A DNA stretch of 64,000 nt. Source: Micavibrio sp. UBA6147 (lineage in GTDB: Bacteria; Pseudomonadota; Alphaproteobacteria; Micavibrionales; UBA1664). Each line of letters starts with the position of its first letter. Positions within the stretch are counted from its first letter, which is position 1. Below are positions 32,402 through 40,569 of the stretch, piece after piece. Below the pieces are notes generated by a model. The model was not told the DNA's origin and did no database searches. It worked only from the letters and a program-made list of their open reading frames with translations. Where the stretch lies: positions 753,947-817,946 of the forward strand of contig DIUX01000002.1 in the NCBI GenBank assembly GCA_002423185.1, written 5' to 3'. A program made the translations under genes and the position numbers.

Positions 32402-33529
32402 TTACCATTTCGTGTCTATTTCGTCAATTAAAACCGCAATGTTGTCGGGTCTGCCGCGCACAAAACGGATAATCCCATCTTTGTTTTTATAGGCAATAAT
32501 GGGCGTGCCACTGAGTTTCCATTTGGTCATCAGTGAGATGTTTTTTTCTGCGCCTTGCGTTTGAATGGCACCGGGAACGAACAGAGCCTGCGTCTCGCCG
32601 TCAATATACCGCATTAACTGGCTCTCGGGGTCGGGGGAGGCGAGCAAATAGGCGGCACGTTTAAGGCTCATCTCCGTGAATCCGACCGGAAGGGCGCGCA
32701 CTTGTACAAGGCCGCGCTCAAGATACGGAAGACGGATGTCTTTCAAAAACGCTTGGCAATGTTCGCAATCGGGGTCAATGAAAGCGTAAATGACGGGAGC
32801 CTGCGCATTGCCGATGCGAATCCAGTTGCCGGCCTCAAGCTCGGCATAGAATAAATCGGCAGAAGTCACGTTCGAGGCCTCGGCCTGTGCCTGTGGTGTG
32901 CCGGTTTGGGCGGGGGCGCTAAGGCTGTCATAATCGCTGGGAAGACCGGTTTCACGCGGCGGCACTCTTGTTTTCGTTGGCGTGGATGACGGCGGCGCTT
33001 TGATTGTGTTGCTGGGGTTTTGGGTGTTCACAAGGTCAGACAGGGCATAAGATGTTGCCCCGTCGCGAAGGCGCAACATGCGCATTTGTTCGCCCGTGAC
33101 CATGTTGCCGTTGCTGTCAAACAAAATGCCCATAAGGATGGATTTGCCGTCTTCAGTGGCGTAATGGAATTCCGGCTTGCCACCTTTAACGATGACCCAG
33201 CCATTCAACGTTCCGTGCTTGCCGAGATAGCGCGCCTGCGCGCCGGATCGCACAGATTCTTGCAAGGGCAGCGGCATCGGCGGCTCCTTCACGGTGTTGG
33301 CGTTAAAGGCGGCCAGCGGGTCTTCCTTTGCTGTCGGAACCGTGATGGGCTCGGTCGGTAAGGGCGTTGTTGTGGCGGGCGATTGTGCCTCAGCTCCGCT
33401 TTGTTCGGCGGGTGCGGCCTGCGCAGCATCCGCATCTTGCGCGACGGCGTTGGTCGGCATGGACAAGGCCATGGACACGCCAAAGGCACTGGTGACAAGG
33501 GCAACACGGAGCAAGGCAAATAAGCGCAC
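32402..33529 (-). CDS. DsbC/DsbG-like thiol-disulfide protein (TrbB-like)
   Basis: 375 residues, GTG start with AAGGA about nine bases upstream. Signal peptide (cut expected near NAVAQ). Residues 85-165 form a small DsbC-type N-domain (YLGKHGTLNGWVIVKGGKPE; GILFDSNGNMVTGEQM). A Pro/Thr linker follows, then a thioredoxin fold with redox motif CEHC at 255-258 (YAFIDPDCEHCQAF) and a cis-Pro region (LSGTPIIAYKNKDG). R64 carries a thiol-disulfide protein, TrbB, in its transfer region. It heads the 23-kb operon and probably oxidises or shuffles disulfides in the pilins and other exported parts. Confidence 0.85.
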   Translation of the reverse strand: MRLFALLRVALVTSAFGVSMALSMPTNAVAQDADAAQAAPAEQSGAEAQSPATTTPLPTEPITVPTAKEDPLAAFNANTVKEPPMPLPLQESVRSGAQARYLGKHGTLNGWVIVKGGKPEFHYATEDGKSILMGILFDSNGNMVTGEQMRMLRLRDGATSYALSDLVNTQNPSNTIKAPPSSTPTKTRVPPRETGLPSDYDSLSAPAQTGTPQAQAEASNVTSADLFYAELEAGNWIRIGNAQAPVIYAFIDPDCEHCQAFLKDIRLPYLERGLVQVRALPVGFTEMSLKRAAYLLASPDPESQLMRYIDGETQALFVPGAIQTQGAEKNISLMTKWKLSGTPIIAYKNKDGIIRFVRGRPDNIAVLIDEIDTKW

Positions 33530-33563
33530 GGTTTTGTATCCTTACATAAATATGGTTATGGTT

Positions 33564-33569
33564 ATTATA
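33564..33569 (-). promoter_or_regulatory. Candidate -10 box for the 23-kb pil/dot operon
   Basis: A perfect TATAAT on the minus strand lies 35 bases before the GTG start at 33529, with a short leader holding the AAGGA ribosome site. No good -35 box is present at 16-18 bases, which would suit a promoter that needs an activator. Confidence 0.45.
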
Positions 33570-33811
33570 GCACACGCATAGAGTTGTCTTATACGCATAT
33601 GTCGATTTTTACCCGTCGATTTTGTTTTTGGCCGATTTTTGTTTTTAAAGGCTCAGGCTTTGCGCCTGATCATTCATCAAAATAACATTATTTCAAAGGT
33701 GAGTACAGGCCGGAGTCTGTAAAATATAGCACGATTATGTGTCGGACGGCACGTTCGGCGAGGTTGCCGCGCATTACAAATTCGTAAATTTCATTAAAAG
33801 GACATAATCTC

Positions 33812-33817
33812 TATAAT
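33812..33817 (+). promoter_or_regulatory. Candidate -10 box for the BI-1-like gene
   Basis: A perfect TATAAT occurs 92 bases before the ATG at 33909. The -35 region is poor, so the call rests on the -10 box and direction. Confidence 0.35.
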
Positions 33818-33908
33818 AATAAGATCGGTACCGAAAAGTCTTGCGCCCCTTTTGAAAAGGGTTAGACTCAAGGCACCTTAATGAATAATAACCCATGGAG
33901 TGAGCTTT

Positions 33909-34634
33909 ATGTTCAACAACCAAAAAAATATGTCACGCAGCCAGCCATACTCCGCCGGTTCGGTCGCGTATGATGAGGGACTGCGCAGCCATTTCGGCAA
34001 AGTGTACAACACCATGTCGATCGGCCTCGTTGTCACGGGTCTGACGGCCTATATGGTGTCCGGCATTCCGGCCGTGATGCAGACGTTGTTTACAACACCT
34101 TTGGTGTATCTGGTGATGTTTGCGCCGATGCTGTTTTTGATGTTCGGTTTCACGCATGACCGCATCATGACCAAATCGGCGGGCCAGCTCCGCACCTTGT
34201 TCTATGCATTTTGTGCCGTGTTCGGTGTGTCGATGTCGGTGATTTTCCTTGCTTTTACAGGGGCGGACATTGCCCGCGCCTTTTTCGTGACGGCGGGTGC
34301 ATTTGCCGCGACCTCGGCCTATGGCTATACAACCAAGGCCGATTTGTCGAAAATGACATCCTTCCTGTTTATGGGCACGATTGGCTTGCTGATTGCGATT
34401 GTCGTGAATTTGTTCCTCAAATCACCGATGATCCACTTTTTAATCAGCGGCGCCGGTGTCGTGATCTATACTTTGTGGACGGCGTTTCACACCCAGTCGA
34501 TCAAGGAAAGCTATGATGTGTCATACGGCGAGGAATCAAACAGCAAATCCGCTGTCTTGGGCGCCTTGAACCTGTATGTCGATTTCATGATGATGTTCCA
34601 GTTTATCCTGAGCCTCATGAGCAACAGAAACTAA
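33909..34634 (+). CDS. Bax inhibitor-1 / YccA family membrane protein
   Basis: 241 residues with seven hydrophobic segments starting at about residue 35 (NTMSIGLVVTGLTAYMVSG). BI-1 family marks include the loop around FTGADIARAFFVTAGAFAA, SAYGYTTKADLSKMTSFLFM and the C-terminal ALNLYVDFMMMFQFIL. Related proteins act as calcium or proton leak channels or as FtsH-linked YccA; which applies here is unknown. ATG 33909 has GGAG eight bases upstream; a GTG three codons earlier is less likely. Single-gene unit with a terminator. Confidence 0.9.
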   Translation: MFNNQKNMSRSQPYSAGSVAYDEGLRSHFGKVYNTMSIGLVVTGLTAYMVSGIPAVMQTLFTTPLVYLVMFAPMLFLMFGFTHDRIMTKSAGQLRTLFYAFCAVFGVSMSVIFLAFTGADIARAFFVTAGAFAATSAYGYTTKADLSKMTSFLFMGTIGLLIAIVVNLFLKSPMIHFLISGAGVVIYTLWTAFHTQSIKESYDVSYGEESNSKSAVLGALNLYVDFMMMFQFILSLMSNRN

Positions 34635-34661
34635 TCGCACCACGCCCAACCGCAATAAACG

Positions 34662-34687
34662 AAAGCCCGTCATTGACGGGCTTTTTT
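34662..34687 (+). terminator. Terminator after the BI-1-like gene
   Basis: AAAGCCCGTCA pairs with TGACGGGCTTT around a tiny loop, followed by TTT. Perfect stem, 28 bases past the stop codon. Confidence 0.9.
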
Positions 34688-34778
34688 GTGGGCGCAGAAA
34701 ACAGCGGGGAAAACAGCGGGCAACAGGAGGGGACGCAATTAGAAAACCGAGGCAAGGCTTAAGAGCCTAAATCTTGGC

Positions 34779-35807
34779 TTAGTTTTCGGCGATTTGGACG
34801 TTGTTCCTGCCGGCGTGCTTGGCCTTGTATAGGGCAGTATCGGCGCGCTCGATCAGTTCCGCTACTTTTTCCTTGCGGTTATATTCAGCAAGGCCGATGG
34901 ACATGGTGATCTTGCCGAGTTTTTCCCCCGTGGAACGGTTGATGACCTCTTTATTCGCAACGGCAAGGCGCAAGGATTCGGCGACACTGAATGCGGCTTT
35001 TTTGTCGGTTTCGGGCAAAATGGCACAGAATTCCTCACCACCATAACGGGCGGCAACGTCTTTGCCTTTGACACCTTGTTGCAAGGTCTTGCCAACAAGG
35101 CGCAGAACCTGATCCCCGACTTGGTGACCATAAGTGTCGTTAAAGTTTTTGAAGTGGTCAATATCCATAACCAAGAGGCACATTTTGGTGTTCTTTTCAC
35201 GCGCTTCGGCCATAATGCGGTCGATTTCCATGTCGAACAACTTGCGGTTCGGAAGACCAGTCAAGCCATCGGTCACGGCTTCTTTCTTCACCGACTCCAT
35301 CTCGTTCTTCAGCTTTTGAATGCTGGACGATGATTTATCGAGTTTTTCTTCGAGGGCTTTGTTTTCTTGCAGGATTTTCTGTGTTTCCGCCATCATGTTT
35401 TGCAGGACTTTTTGCATCTCGGCGGGCGAAGAGGCGGAAGACGAGATTTTGGAGGCGTCCTCAAGCGACCCGCTATATTGCGTGGTGGCGGATTGGACAT
35501 TGGCCATCATGCTGGACATATCCAGCAAGGTTTCGTTCATAAGGTCGCCGGCCTTTTTCATAAACTCTTCATTGCTTTCCTTTCCGATGAAACGACCGTA
35601 AAGCTCAGCGCAGCGTTCTTGCGAAACTTTCTTTTCCTTAGCAACGAGAATATCAACCGCACGGGTGATGTCGGGGTCGCGGCCACTGTAATACACATAC
35701 CAAACGGCATAGGCATCCGGCGTTGGCGCGAGAGATTCTTTGTCGATTCTTTCGAGCGCTTCCGCAGCGATTCTTTGGGCTAGATCAATGTCCGGATCGT
35801 ATTGCAC
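34779..35807 (-). CDS. Diguanylate cyclase (GGDEF domain)
   Basis: 342 residues, GTG start with AAGG ten bases upstream. Residues 1-105 form a helical N-domain (AYAVWYVYYSGRDPDITRAV) seen in related alphaproteobacterial GGDEF proteins. A coiled coil (about 130-175: ENKALEEKLDKSSSSIQKLK) leads into the GGDEF domain with LTGLPNRKLFD, DIDHFKNFND and the active-site GGEEF (about 255). The product would be cyclic di-GMP. Five residues before the active site the inhibitory RxxD motif reads KGKD, so classical I-site feedback is probably absent. No membrane helix, so cytoplasmic. Convergent with the BI-1 gene. Confidence 0.93.
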   Translation of the reverse strand: MQYDPDIDLAQRIAAEALERIDKESLAPTPDAYAVWYVYYSGRDPDITRAVDILVAKEKKVSQERCAELYGRFIGKESNEEFMKKAGDLMNETLLDMSSMMANVQSATTQYSGSLEDASKISSSASSPAEMQKVLQNMMAETQKILQENKALEEKLDKSSSSIQKLKNEMESVKKEAVTDGLTGLPNRKLFDMEIDRIMAEAREKNTKMCLLVMDIDHFKNFNDTYGHQVGDQVLRLVGKTLQQGVKGKDVAARYGGEEFCAILPETDKKAAFSVAESLRLAVANKEVINRSTGEKLGKITMSIGLAEYNRKEKVAELIERADTALYKAKHAGRNNVQIAEN

Positions 35808-35925
35808 AGTTTAAAAACCTTGAAAGATAATCTGAAATGCAGGATGGCTACTTCTATTAGTTATCCCAGAATAACCTTTCCAATTTCTTAATGCCAGATG
35901 TGTTTTAACACGTTCAAAAGAATAA

Positions 35926-36525
35926 TCAAATCCATTTGGTTGAGGGATCGAATTTTTCACGCGGTGCGTGCAAAAGACTCGGCAAGATCGCCTCGACCGT
36001 ATCAACAACCGTGTACAGATTTGCATCTTCCGGGCGCATAAAGCCACAGTTGCGGGTATGGGCGAGCGTGTCCAAAAACGGTGTCCAATATCCTTTGACA
36101 TTGACCATACAAATCGGCTTGTCATGGACACCGAGTTGACGCCAAGTGATGATTTCGCATGTTTCGTCGAGTGTGCCGACCCCGCCGGGCAAAACGACAA
36201 ACGCGTCGGACATATCGACCATCATTTGTTTGCGGATATGCATCGAATCAACAACGTAGAGTTCGGTCAGTTCCTTGTGCTGGACTTCGCGTTTCGAAAT
36301 ATGTTCGGGAATAATGCCGATGGCTTCGCCGCCATGTTTTAACACCGTATCGGCAATCAACCCCATCAAGCCAACCTTGCCGCCGCCATAAATCAGGCGC
36401 ATGCCGGATTCCGCCATAATAATACCGAAATCCTCGGCGGCTTTTTTATAGGCATCGTCAACGCGGTTGGAAGATCCGCAATAAACGCAAATGGATTTGA
36501 TGGTGCTTTCGGGTGTTGTGTTCAT
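35926..36525 (-). CDS. LOG-family protein (TIGR00730, putative nucleoside monophosphate phosphoribohydrolase)
   Basis: 199 residues from ATG 36525, which has AAGGA ten bases upstream; the frame continues back to 36603 without support. Family motifs are clear: SICVYCGSSNR at 10-20, YGGGKVGLMG at 46-55, MHIRK at 95-99 and PGGVGTLDE at 113-121, which form the substrate pocket. LOG proteins split base and ribose 5-phosphate from nucleoside monophosphates such as cytokinin riboside 5-phosphate or AMP. Confidence 0.92.
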   Translation of the reverse strand: MNTTPESTIKSICVYCGSSNRVDDAYKKAAEDFGIIMAESGMRLIYGGGKVGLMGLIADTVLKHGGEAIGIIPEHISKREVQHKELTELYVVDSMHIRKQMMVDMSDAFVVLPGGVGTLDETCEIITWRQLGVHDKPICMVNVKGYWTPFLDTLAHTRNCGFMRPEDANLYTVVDTVEAILPSLLHAPREKFDPSTKWI

Positions 36526-36692
36526 GGTGATGTCGTGTCCTTGGTAAAACTGAATAATAAAAACGGGATAGCAAAAGATTAGGCAATTCGTGCCGTTACA
36601 CACGGCGCAATCGCCGCCCTCACCCTTTTTAAGGGAACAAGTGTTCTAAGCCAAAACGGGGCAATAAACAAGGGGGGATTTGACTTTGAAAA

Positions 36693-37949
36693 CTATGGTG
36701 TTTTGGGCGCTTGGGCGGCAGTTGGAGGATTCGAAACAGAATGAGCGAGAGGATTGAGGGAGGAGAGGTTGTACAGATTCTTAACCGAATCCCACGTCAC
36801 GAACAAAGCAGGACAAGTCGTATCGGTAAACCGCAAAGCATGGGTGCAAGACGGCGCATTGACTGTGGTATTAGCTGTGGTGTCGGTTGAAGGATCGGCA
36901 GATGCGCCGGTGGCTTGCTTAACGGCCTCGACCGTAAACCCACTGGCGCAGGACGGCGGGAACAGCATCGCGGAATGATGGTCGGCGTTTTCTACATTGG
37001 TGGTGAGGTCAGGCTTTTTCGGTGGTATGGCGGGGGTGGCGGATGGCGCGGATGCATCAATATCAATACTTTCACCGCTTTGGTCATTCTGAACATCCCG
37101 CGGCATGGAGGCGGGGTTATTCATCATCATGATAAAAACAGCGGGCTTGCCGGTGCGGCTGGCATGGGCAACGCCGACCAAGCCATACCCTGCGCCTGAG
37201 GCGGTTCTGTGGGGCGCGGCTTTATCCGTGGCGGCGGCGTTCACGCCATTCGCTGGGCCGGCCATCGCAAGGGCGGTCTGGCTGAGGGCAACGCCGGTGA
37301 CAAGGCGGTCGGCGGAACCGTCACAATTCATATCGGCTTGTTGTGCCGTGTTGAAATTCCAAAAAACGCGGGTGTTCTGAGCGATCAGTGTGCTCATCCA
37401 CCGCGCCGTTCCGGCAAATTCTGGTTGAGTGTCGGGCGCTGCGGCGTGGACGGCCCGCAAAAGACGCTCTGAGCGTTCGCGGGTCAAGGAGGCAAGACAG
37501 GATAATTCATAAACGCGGGACAAAGATTGCCCCTTGGCCCAGCCTTCTTCCCATTCGCATTCCGCATCGCGGTAGGCAAGCCATTTTTGCTGGTTGTCCG
37601 CGAGCGTTTTGCGCATGTCCCCGTCCATCGATTCGGACAAGGTTTGATAGAGCGTGTTAACGGCGGCTTGGTGAAAGTCGAGTTCTTTTTTGATGCAGCC
37701 GACGGTTTCAGAGGTGTCGGTGATCCCTTCACAAAACAGGGCGTGGTCGCCTTCCATCGCGGCGGCGCTACGCGGGATGGCGGTTAAGAGGACGCCGCAT
37801 AAGGCCAAGGCCGTACAGACAGAGAACGCAAAGCGCGGTTTAACAAGGCGCAAAGCCAGTTGGACGGCGTTCGGTACAGACACGGCAATATCCCGTTTTT
37901 GCCGCTGTGGCGTGTTTTGGCGGGGCGAAGAAGCAAGCCATGCAAACAT
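36693..37949 (-). CDS. LprI-like (DUF1311) exported protein
   Basis: About 418 residues from ATG 37949; the frame goes back to a GTG at 37997 and no start has a clear ribosome site. A hydrophobic stretch (FAFSVCTALALCGVLLTAIP) ends at SAAA, a plausible signal cut. The mature start is an LprI-like domain: FCEGITDTSETVGCIKKELD, then LADNQQKWLAYRDAECEWEE and LSCLASLTRERSERL, with four Cys. LprI of mycobacteria inhibits lysozyme. The C-terminal half (DMNCDGSADRLVTGVALSQ and a Pro/Thr-rich stretch) is of unknown role. Confidence 0.75.
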   Translation of the reverse strand: MFAWLASSPRQNTPQRQKRDIAVSVPNAVQLALRLVKPRFAFSVCTALALCGVLLTAIPRSAAAMEGDHALFCEGITDTSETVGCIKKELDFHQAAVNTLYQTLSESMDGDMRKTLADNQQKWLAYRDAECEWEEGWAKGQSLSRVYELSCLASLTRERSERLLRAVHAAAPDTQPEFAGTARWMSTLIAQNTRVFWNFNTAQQADMNCDGSADRLVTGVALSQTALAMAGPANGVNAAATDKAAPHRTASGAGYGLVGVAHASRTGKPAVFIMMMNNPASMPRDVQNDQSGESIDIDASAPSATPAIPPKKPDLTTNVENADHHSAMLFPPSCASGFTVEAVKQATGASADPSTDTTANTTVNAPSCTHALRFTDTTCPALFVTWDSVKNLYNLSSLNPLAHSVSNPPTAAQAPKTP

Positions 37950-38046
37950 AACCGTCACAGCGTTGGTGGAATCCGGATTGACTTTTGCCTCAATCACGGG
38001 TTTTTTATGGGTCTAGCGTAACAAAAAACAAGCGGTAATAAAAGAC

Positions 38047-38826
38047 ATGTCGGACTCGAAAAAGCACAATACTGCAAAATCGACGCAGGATAACCACTTC
38101 ACCAACCTTATTCTGACGATCAAGGACACGGTGCTGTTCCCCGTTCACCCCGAAGGATGGCCGTTTATCCTTATCTTCGCCCTTGTATCGGCGGTGAGCT
38201 TGCTGTTCTCCGAAACATTATTTGTCCTGACCTTGATTTTGACGGGTTGGTGCGTGTACTTCTTCCGCAACCCTGACCGTGTGACACCGGTGCGCGAGGG
38301 GCTGATTATCTCCCCCGCCTACGGCAAAATCTGTGACATCAGTGAAAATGTCGCCCCGCCCGAAGAACTCGACGAGATTGCGGATAAGAGCGAAACATAC
38401 ACGCGTGTGAGCATTTTCCTCAGTGTCTTCGACGTTCACGTCAACCGTATTCCGATTGACGGCAAAATCATTCAAAAAGTCTATCGCCCCGGCAAATTCG
38501 TCAATGCGGCGCTGGATAAGGCAAGCTCGGACAACGAAATGGCGGGATTGGCGATTCGCACCAATATTGGTGGCAAAGAGGTTGATATCGCAGTGTGCCA
38601 AATTGCCGGCTGGGTTGCCCGCCGCATTGTCACCAATGTTGAAGACGGCCAAGACGTCAAGGCAGGGCAAGAGCTCGGCATCATCCGGTTCGGCAGCCGC
38701 GCCGATGTGTATTTGCCCAAAGGGGTTGCCCCGATGGTGATGGTCGGGCAACGCACGATTGAAGGCGAAACCGTTCTGGCCGACATGAAAGGCAAAGAAA
38801 AACCCCGTGAAGGACAGGTACGATAA
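38047..38826 (+). CDS. psd: Phosphatidylserine decarboxylase
   Basis: 259 residues, the short Psd class. Two membrane-hugging hydrophobic segments at about 38-68 are followed by VYFFRNPDRVTP, SIFLSVFDVHVNRIPIDG and the self-cleavage site FGSRADVYLP (about 217-226), whose Ser becomes the pyruvoyl group. The enzyme makes phosphatidylethanolamine from phosphatidylserine. It is followed after three bases by pssA, which makes the substrate, an arrangement common in alphaproteobacteria. Confidence 0.95.
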   Translation: MSDSKKHNTAKSTQDNHFTNLILTIKDTVLFPVHPEGWPFILIFALVSAVSLLFSETLFVLTLILTGWCVYFFRNPDRVTPVREGLIISPAYGKICDISENVAPPEELDEIADKSETYTRVSIFLSVFDVHVNRIPIDGKIIQKVYRPGKFVNAALDKASSDNEMAGLAIRTNIGGKEVDIAVCQIAGWVARRIVTNVEDGQDVKAGQELGIIRFGSRADVYLPKGVAPMVMVGQRTIEGETVLADMKGKEKPREGQVR

Positions 38827-38829
38827 GCC

Positions 38830-39711
38830 ATGATGAGAATGCTCGACCGTTTTTTCCTGTCCGACCCGAATGAGGAGCGCACCCAATCCACTCGGATTGC
38901 GAAGCTGATCCCCAATATGGTGACGATCGGGTCAATGGCGGCGGGCTTGACGGCGATGCAAAAGGCCATTGACGGGCAATTCCAAGATGCCGTGCTGTTA
39001 ATTTTGGTCGCCTGTATTTTGGACACGTTGGACGGCGCCTTGGCGCGGCTTTTGAACGCGACCAGCAAATTCGGGGCGGAGCTGGACAGCCTGTCTGACT
39101 TCCTCAGCTTCGGCGTCGCGCCGGCGATGATTCTGTATTTATGGGTTTTGCAAGATGCGGGGCGGATCGGCTGGATGGCGGCGCTGGTTTTCGTGATTGC
39201 GTGCGGGCTCCGCCTTGCGCGGTTTAACACGATGCAGGCGGCGAATGACAGGCCGGAATGGGCGCGGTATTTCTTCAGCGGTGTTCCCGCTCCGGCCGGT
39301 GCAGGCCTCGTGTTGGCGCCGATGATTTTTGATTTCCTGATTGACGTGGATATGGGGAGTTTCAGCTTCGCCACCCCTTTGATCGGCCTGTGGGCGATTT
39401 TGGTAGCGGTGTTGATGGTGAGCCAGCTCCCGACCTTTTCCAGCAAGCAAATCCGTATTCCTGCACGGTCGACCGTGCCGCTCTTGGCGTTTGTCGCGCT
39501 TGTGATCGCGGCCTTGATTCATGCGCCGTGGCCGACATTATCGCTGTTTTTGTGCATATATACTGCGTCTTTGCCGTTGTCTTGGCGGGTGTATAAGCGC
39601 CGCGAAAAACGCGCCGAACTGGCGCAAGGCAATGATAAGCCCGTGTCGGCGGTTTCTGGCGCCGGCTCAGGCTCCGACCACGATTCAGGCGACCTCAGCG
39701 GCGCGGCCTGA
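38830..39711 (+). CDS. pssA: CDP-diacylglycerol-serine O-phosphatidyltransferase
   Basis: 293 residues, polytopic membrane protein. The CDP-alcohol transferase motif is complete: DTLDGALARLLNATSKFG (from D65) with the last two Asp at 86 and 90. LIPNMVTIGSMAAGL at the start is typical of type II PssA. It joins CDP-diacylglycerol and serine to give phosphatidylserine for Psd. Starts three bases after psd; the C-terminal tail after the last helix is hydrophilic. Confidence 0.95.
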   Translation: MMRMLDRFFLSDPNEERTQSTRIAKLIPNMVTIGSMAAGLTAMQKAIDGQFQDAVLLILVACILDTLDGALARLLNATSKFGAELDSLSDFLSFGVAPAMILYLWVLQDAGRIGWMAALVFVIACGLRLARFNTMQAANDRPEWARYFFSGVPAPAGAGLVLAPMIFDFLIDVDMGSFSFATPLIGLWAILVAVLMVSQLPTFSSKQIRIPARSTVPLLAFVALVIAALIHAPWPTLSLFLCIYTASLPLSWRVYKRREKRAELAQGNDKPVSAVSGAGSGSDHDSGDLSGAA

Positions 39712-39817
39712 CCGACGGATCGCGGAAGGCGGTCGCGGCCGGTCGCTGTGGCGGCAAGGGCGCGCCGGCATTATTTAAATTCTTTATTGATACTGAACGA
39801 AGAGCAAGGATACGCGC

Positions 39818-40480
39818 ATGTTGGACGGATGGATCAGACCCTATATCGACCCGTCTTTGAACCAAGCGGCTGGCGCATTGGCGCGCGCCGAGGTCACGCC
39901 CAATGCCCTGACCAGTGTCGGCTTGATTTTTGCGGGGCTGTGTTTTGCCGCCCTGACGGCGCAATTCTATACTGTTGCCTTGCTGTTTATGCTCCTCAAC
40001 CGCCTGTGTGACGGCCTTGACGGGCCTGTGGCGCGGCATCCGGATTACCGCGCCCGCCTGCCGCAGGACGGCCGCAAGGAACGCGGCTTCGGTGCGTTTT
40101 ACGATATTCTCAGTGACTTCATACTCTATGCCGGAATGCCCTTTTTCTTCGCCCTTGGCGTTCATCTGGCAGAGGAAAACGTATGGATGCCGACGGCGTT
40201 TTTGTTGATGGGGATCGTCCTGTCGGCGGTCGGGTTTTTGGCCTATGCCGTGATTGCCGAAAAAAACCGCCTCACCACAACCCAGCAAGGGCATAAAGGC
40301 TTCTATTATATGGTCGGCCTGATGGAGGGGACGGAAACCATCCTGTTTTTTGCAGGAATGATGTTGTTTCCGTCGGTGTACCCTGTTTTGTGCTGGGTGT
40401 TCGGGGGGCTGTGCATCATCACCGCCTTGGCGCGCCTTGATGTGGCGCGGGTGAATTTCGGCCTGTCGGCCAAGCCTTGA
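39818..40480 (+). CDS. CDP-alcohol phosphatidyltransferase family protein
   Basis: 220 residues, several membrane helices. It has NRLCDGLDGPVAR (61-73) and then GAFYDILSD (92-100). The four Asp of the family motif are present but the middle spacer is about ten residues longer than usual and charged (RARLPQDGRKERG). The alcohol substrate cannot be told. ATG with AAGGA eight bases before. It lies about 100 bases after pssA and may share its transcript. Confidence 0.88.
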   Translation: MLDGWIRPYIDPSLNQAAGALARAEVTPNALTSVGLIFAGLCFAALTAQFYTVALLFMLLNRLCDGLDGPVARHPDYRARLPQDGRKERGFGAFYDILSDFILYAGMPFFFALGVHLAEENVWMPTAFLLMGIVLSAVGFLAYAVIAEKNRLTTTQQGHKGFYYMVGLMEGTETILFFAGMMLFPSVYPVLCWVFGGLCIITALARLDVARVNFGLSAKP

Positions 40481-40516
40481 CCCTAAATCTCGTTTTTCAA
40501 CCCACCCCAAAATCAA

Positions 40517-40554
40517 AAGGCCTTCCCTGCTCCGGAAAAGGCCTTGAATTTTTT
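40517..40554. terminator. Bidirectional terminator
   Basis: AAGGCCTT occurs twice as the arms of a hairpin with a 13-16 base loop, with A-rich sequence on the left and GAATTTTTT on the right. It lies between convergent genes and can serve both strands. Confidence 0.75.
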
Positions 40555-40569
40555 ATCGGCAACCCTGCG

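Larger units (their letters stand above)
33530..33908. other. Divergent regulatory region
   Basis: About 380 bases between the minus-strand secretion operon and the plus-strand BI-1 gene. No gene is supported. It holds one candidate promoter in each direction; the middle part shows nothing else I can name. Confidence 0.6.

Noticed and set aside
38481..39446. Long minus-strand frame opposite psd-pssA (321 codons)
   Set aside because: Shadow of two well-defined lipid enzymes with full motifs on the plus strand.
39695..40516. Minus-strand frame of 273 codons opposite the CDP-alcohol transferase
   Set aside because: Opposite strand carries the catalytic DG-DG-AR motif; this frame is Arg/Gln/His-rich without domains.
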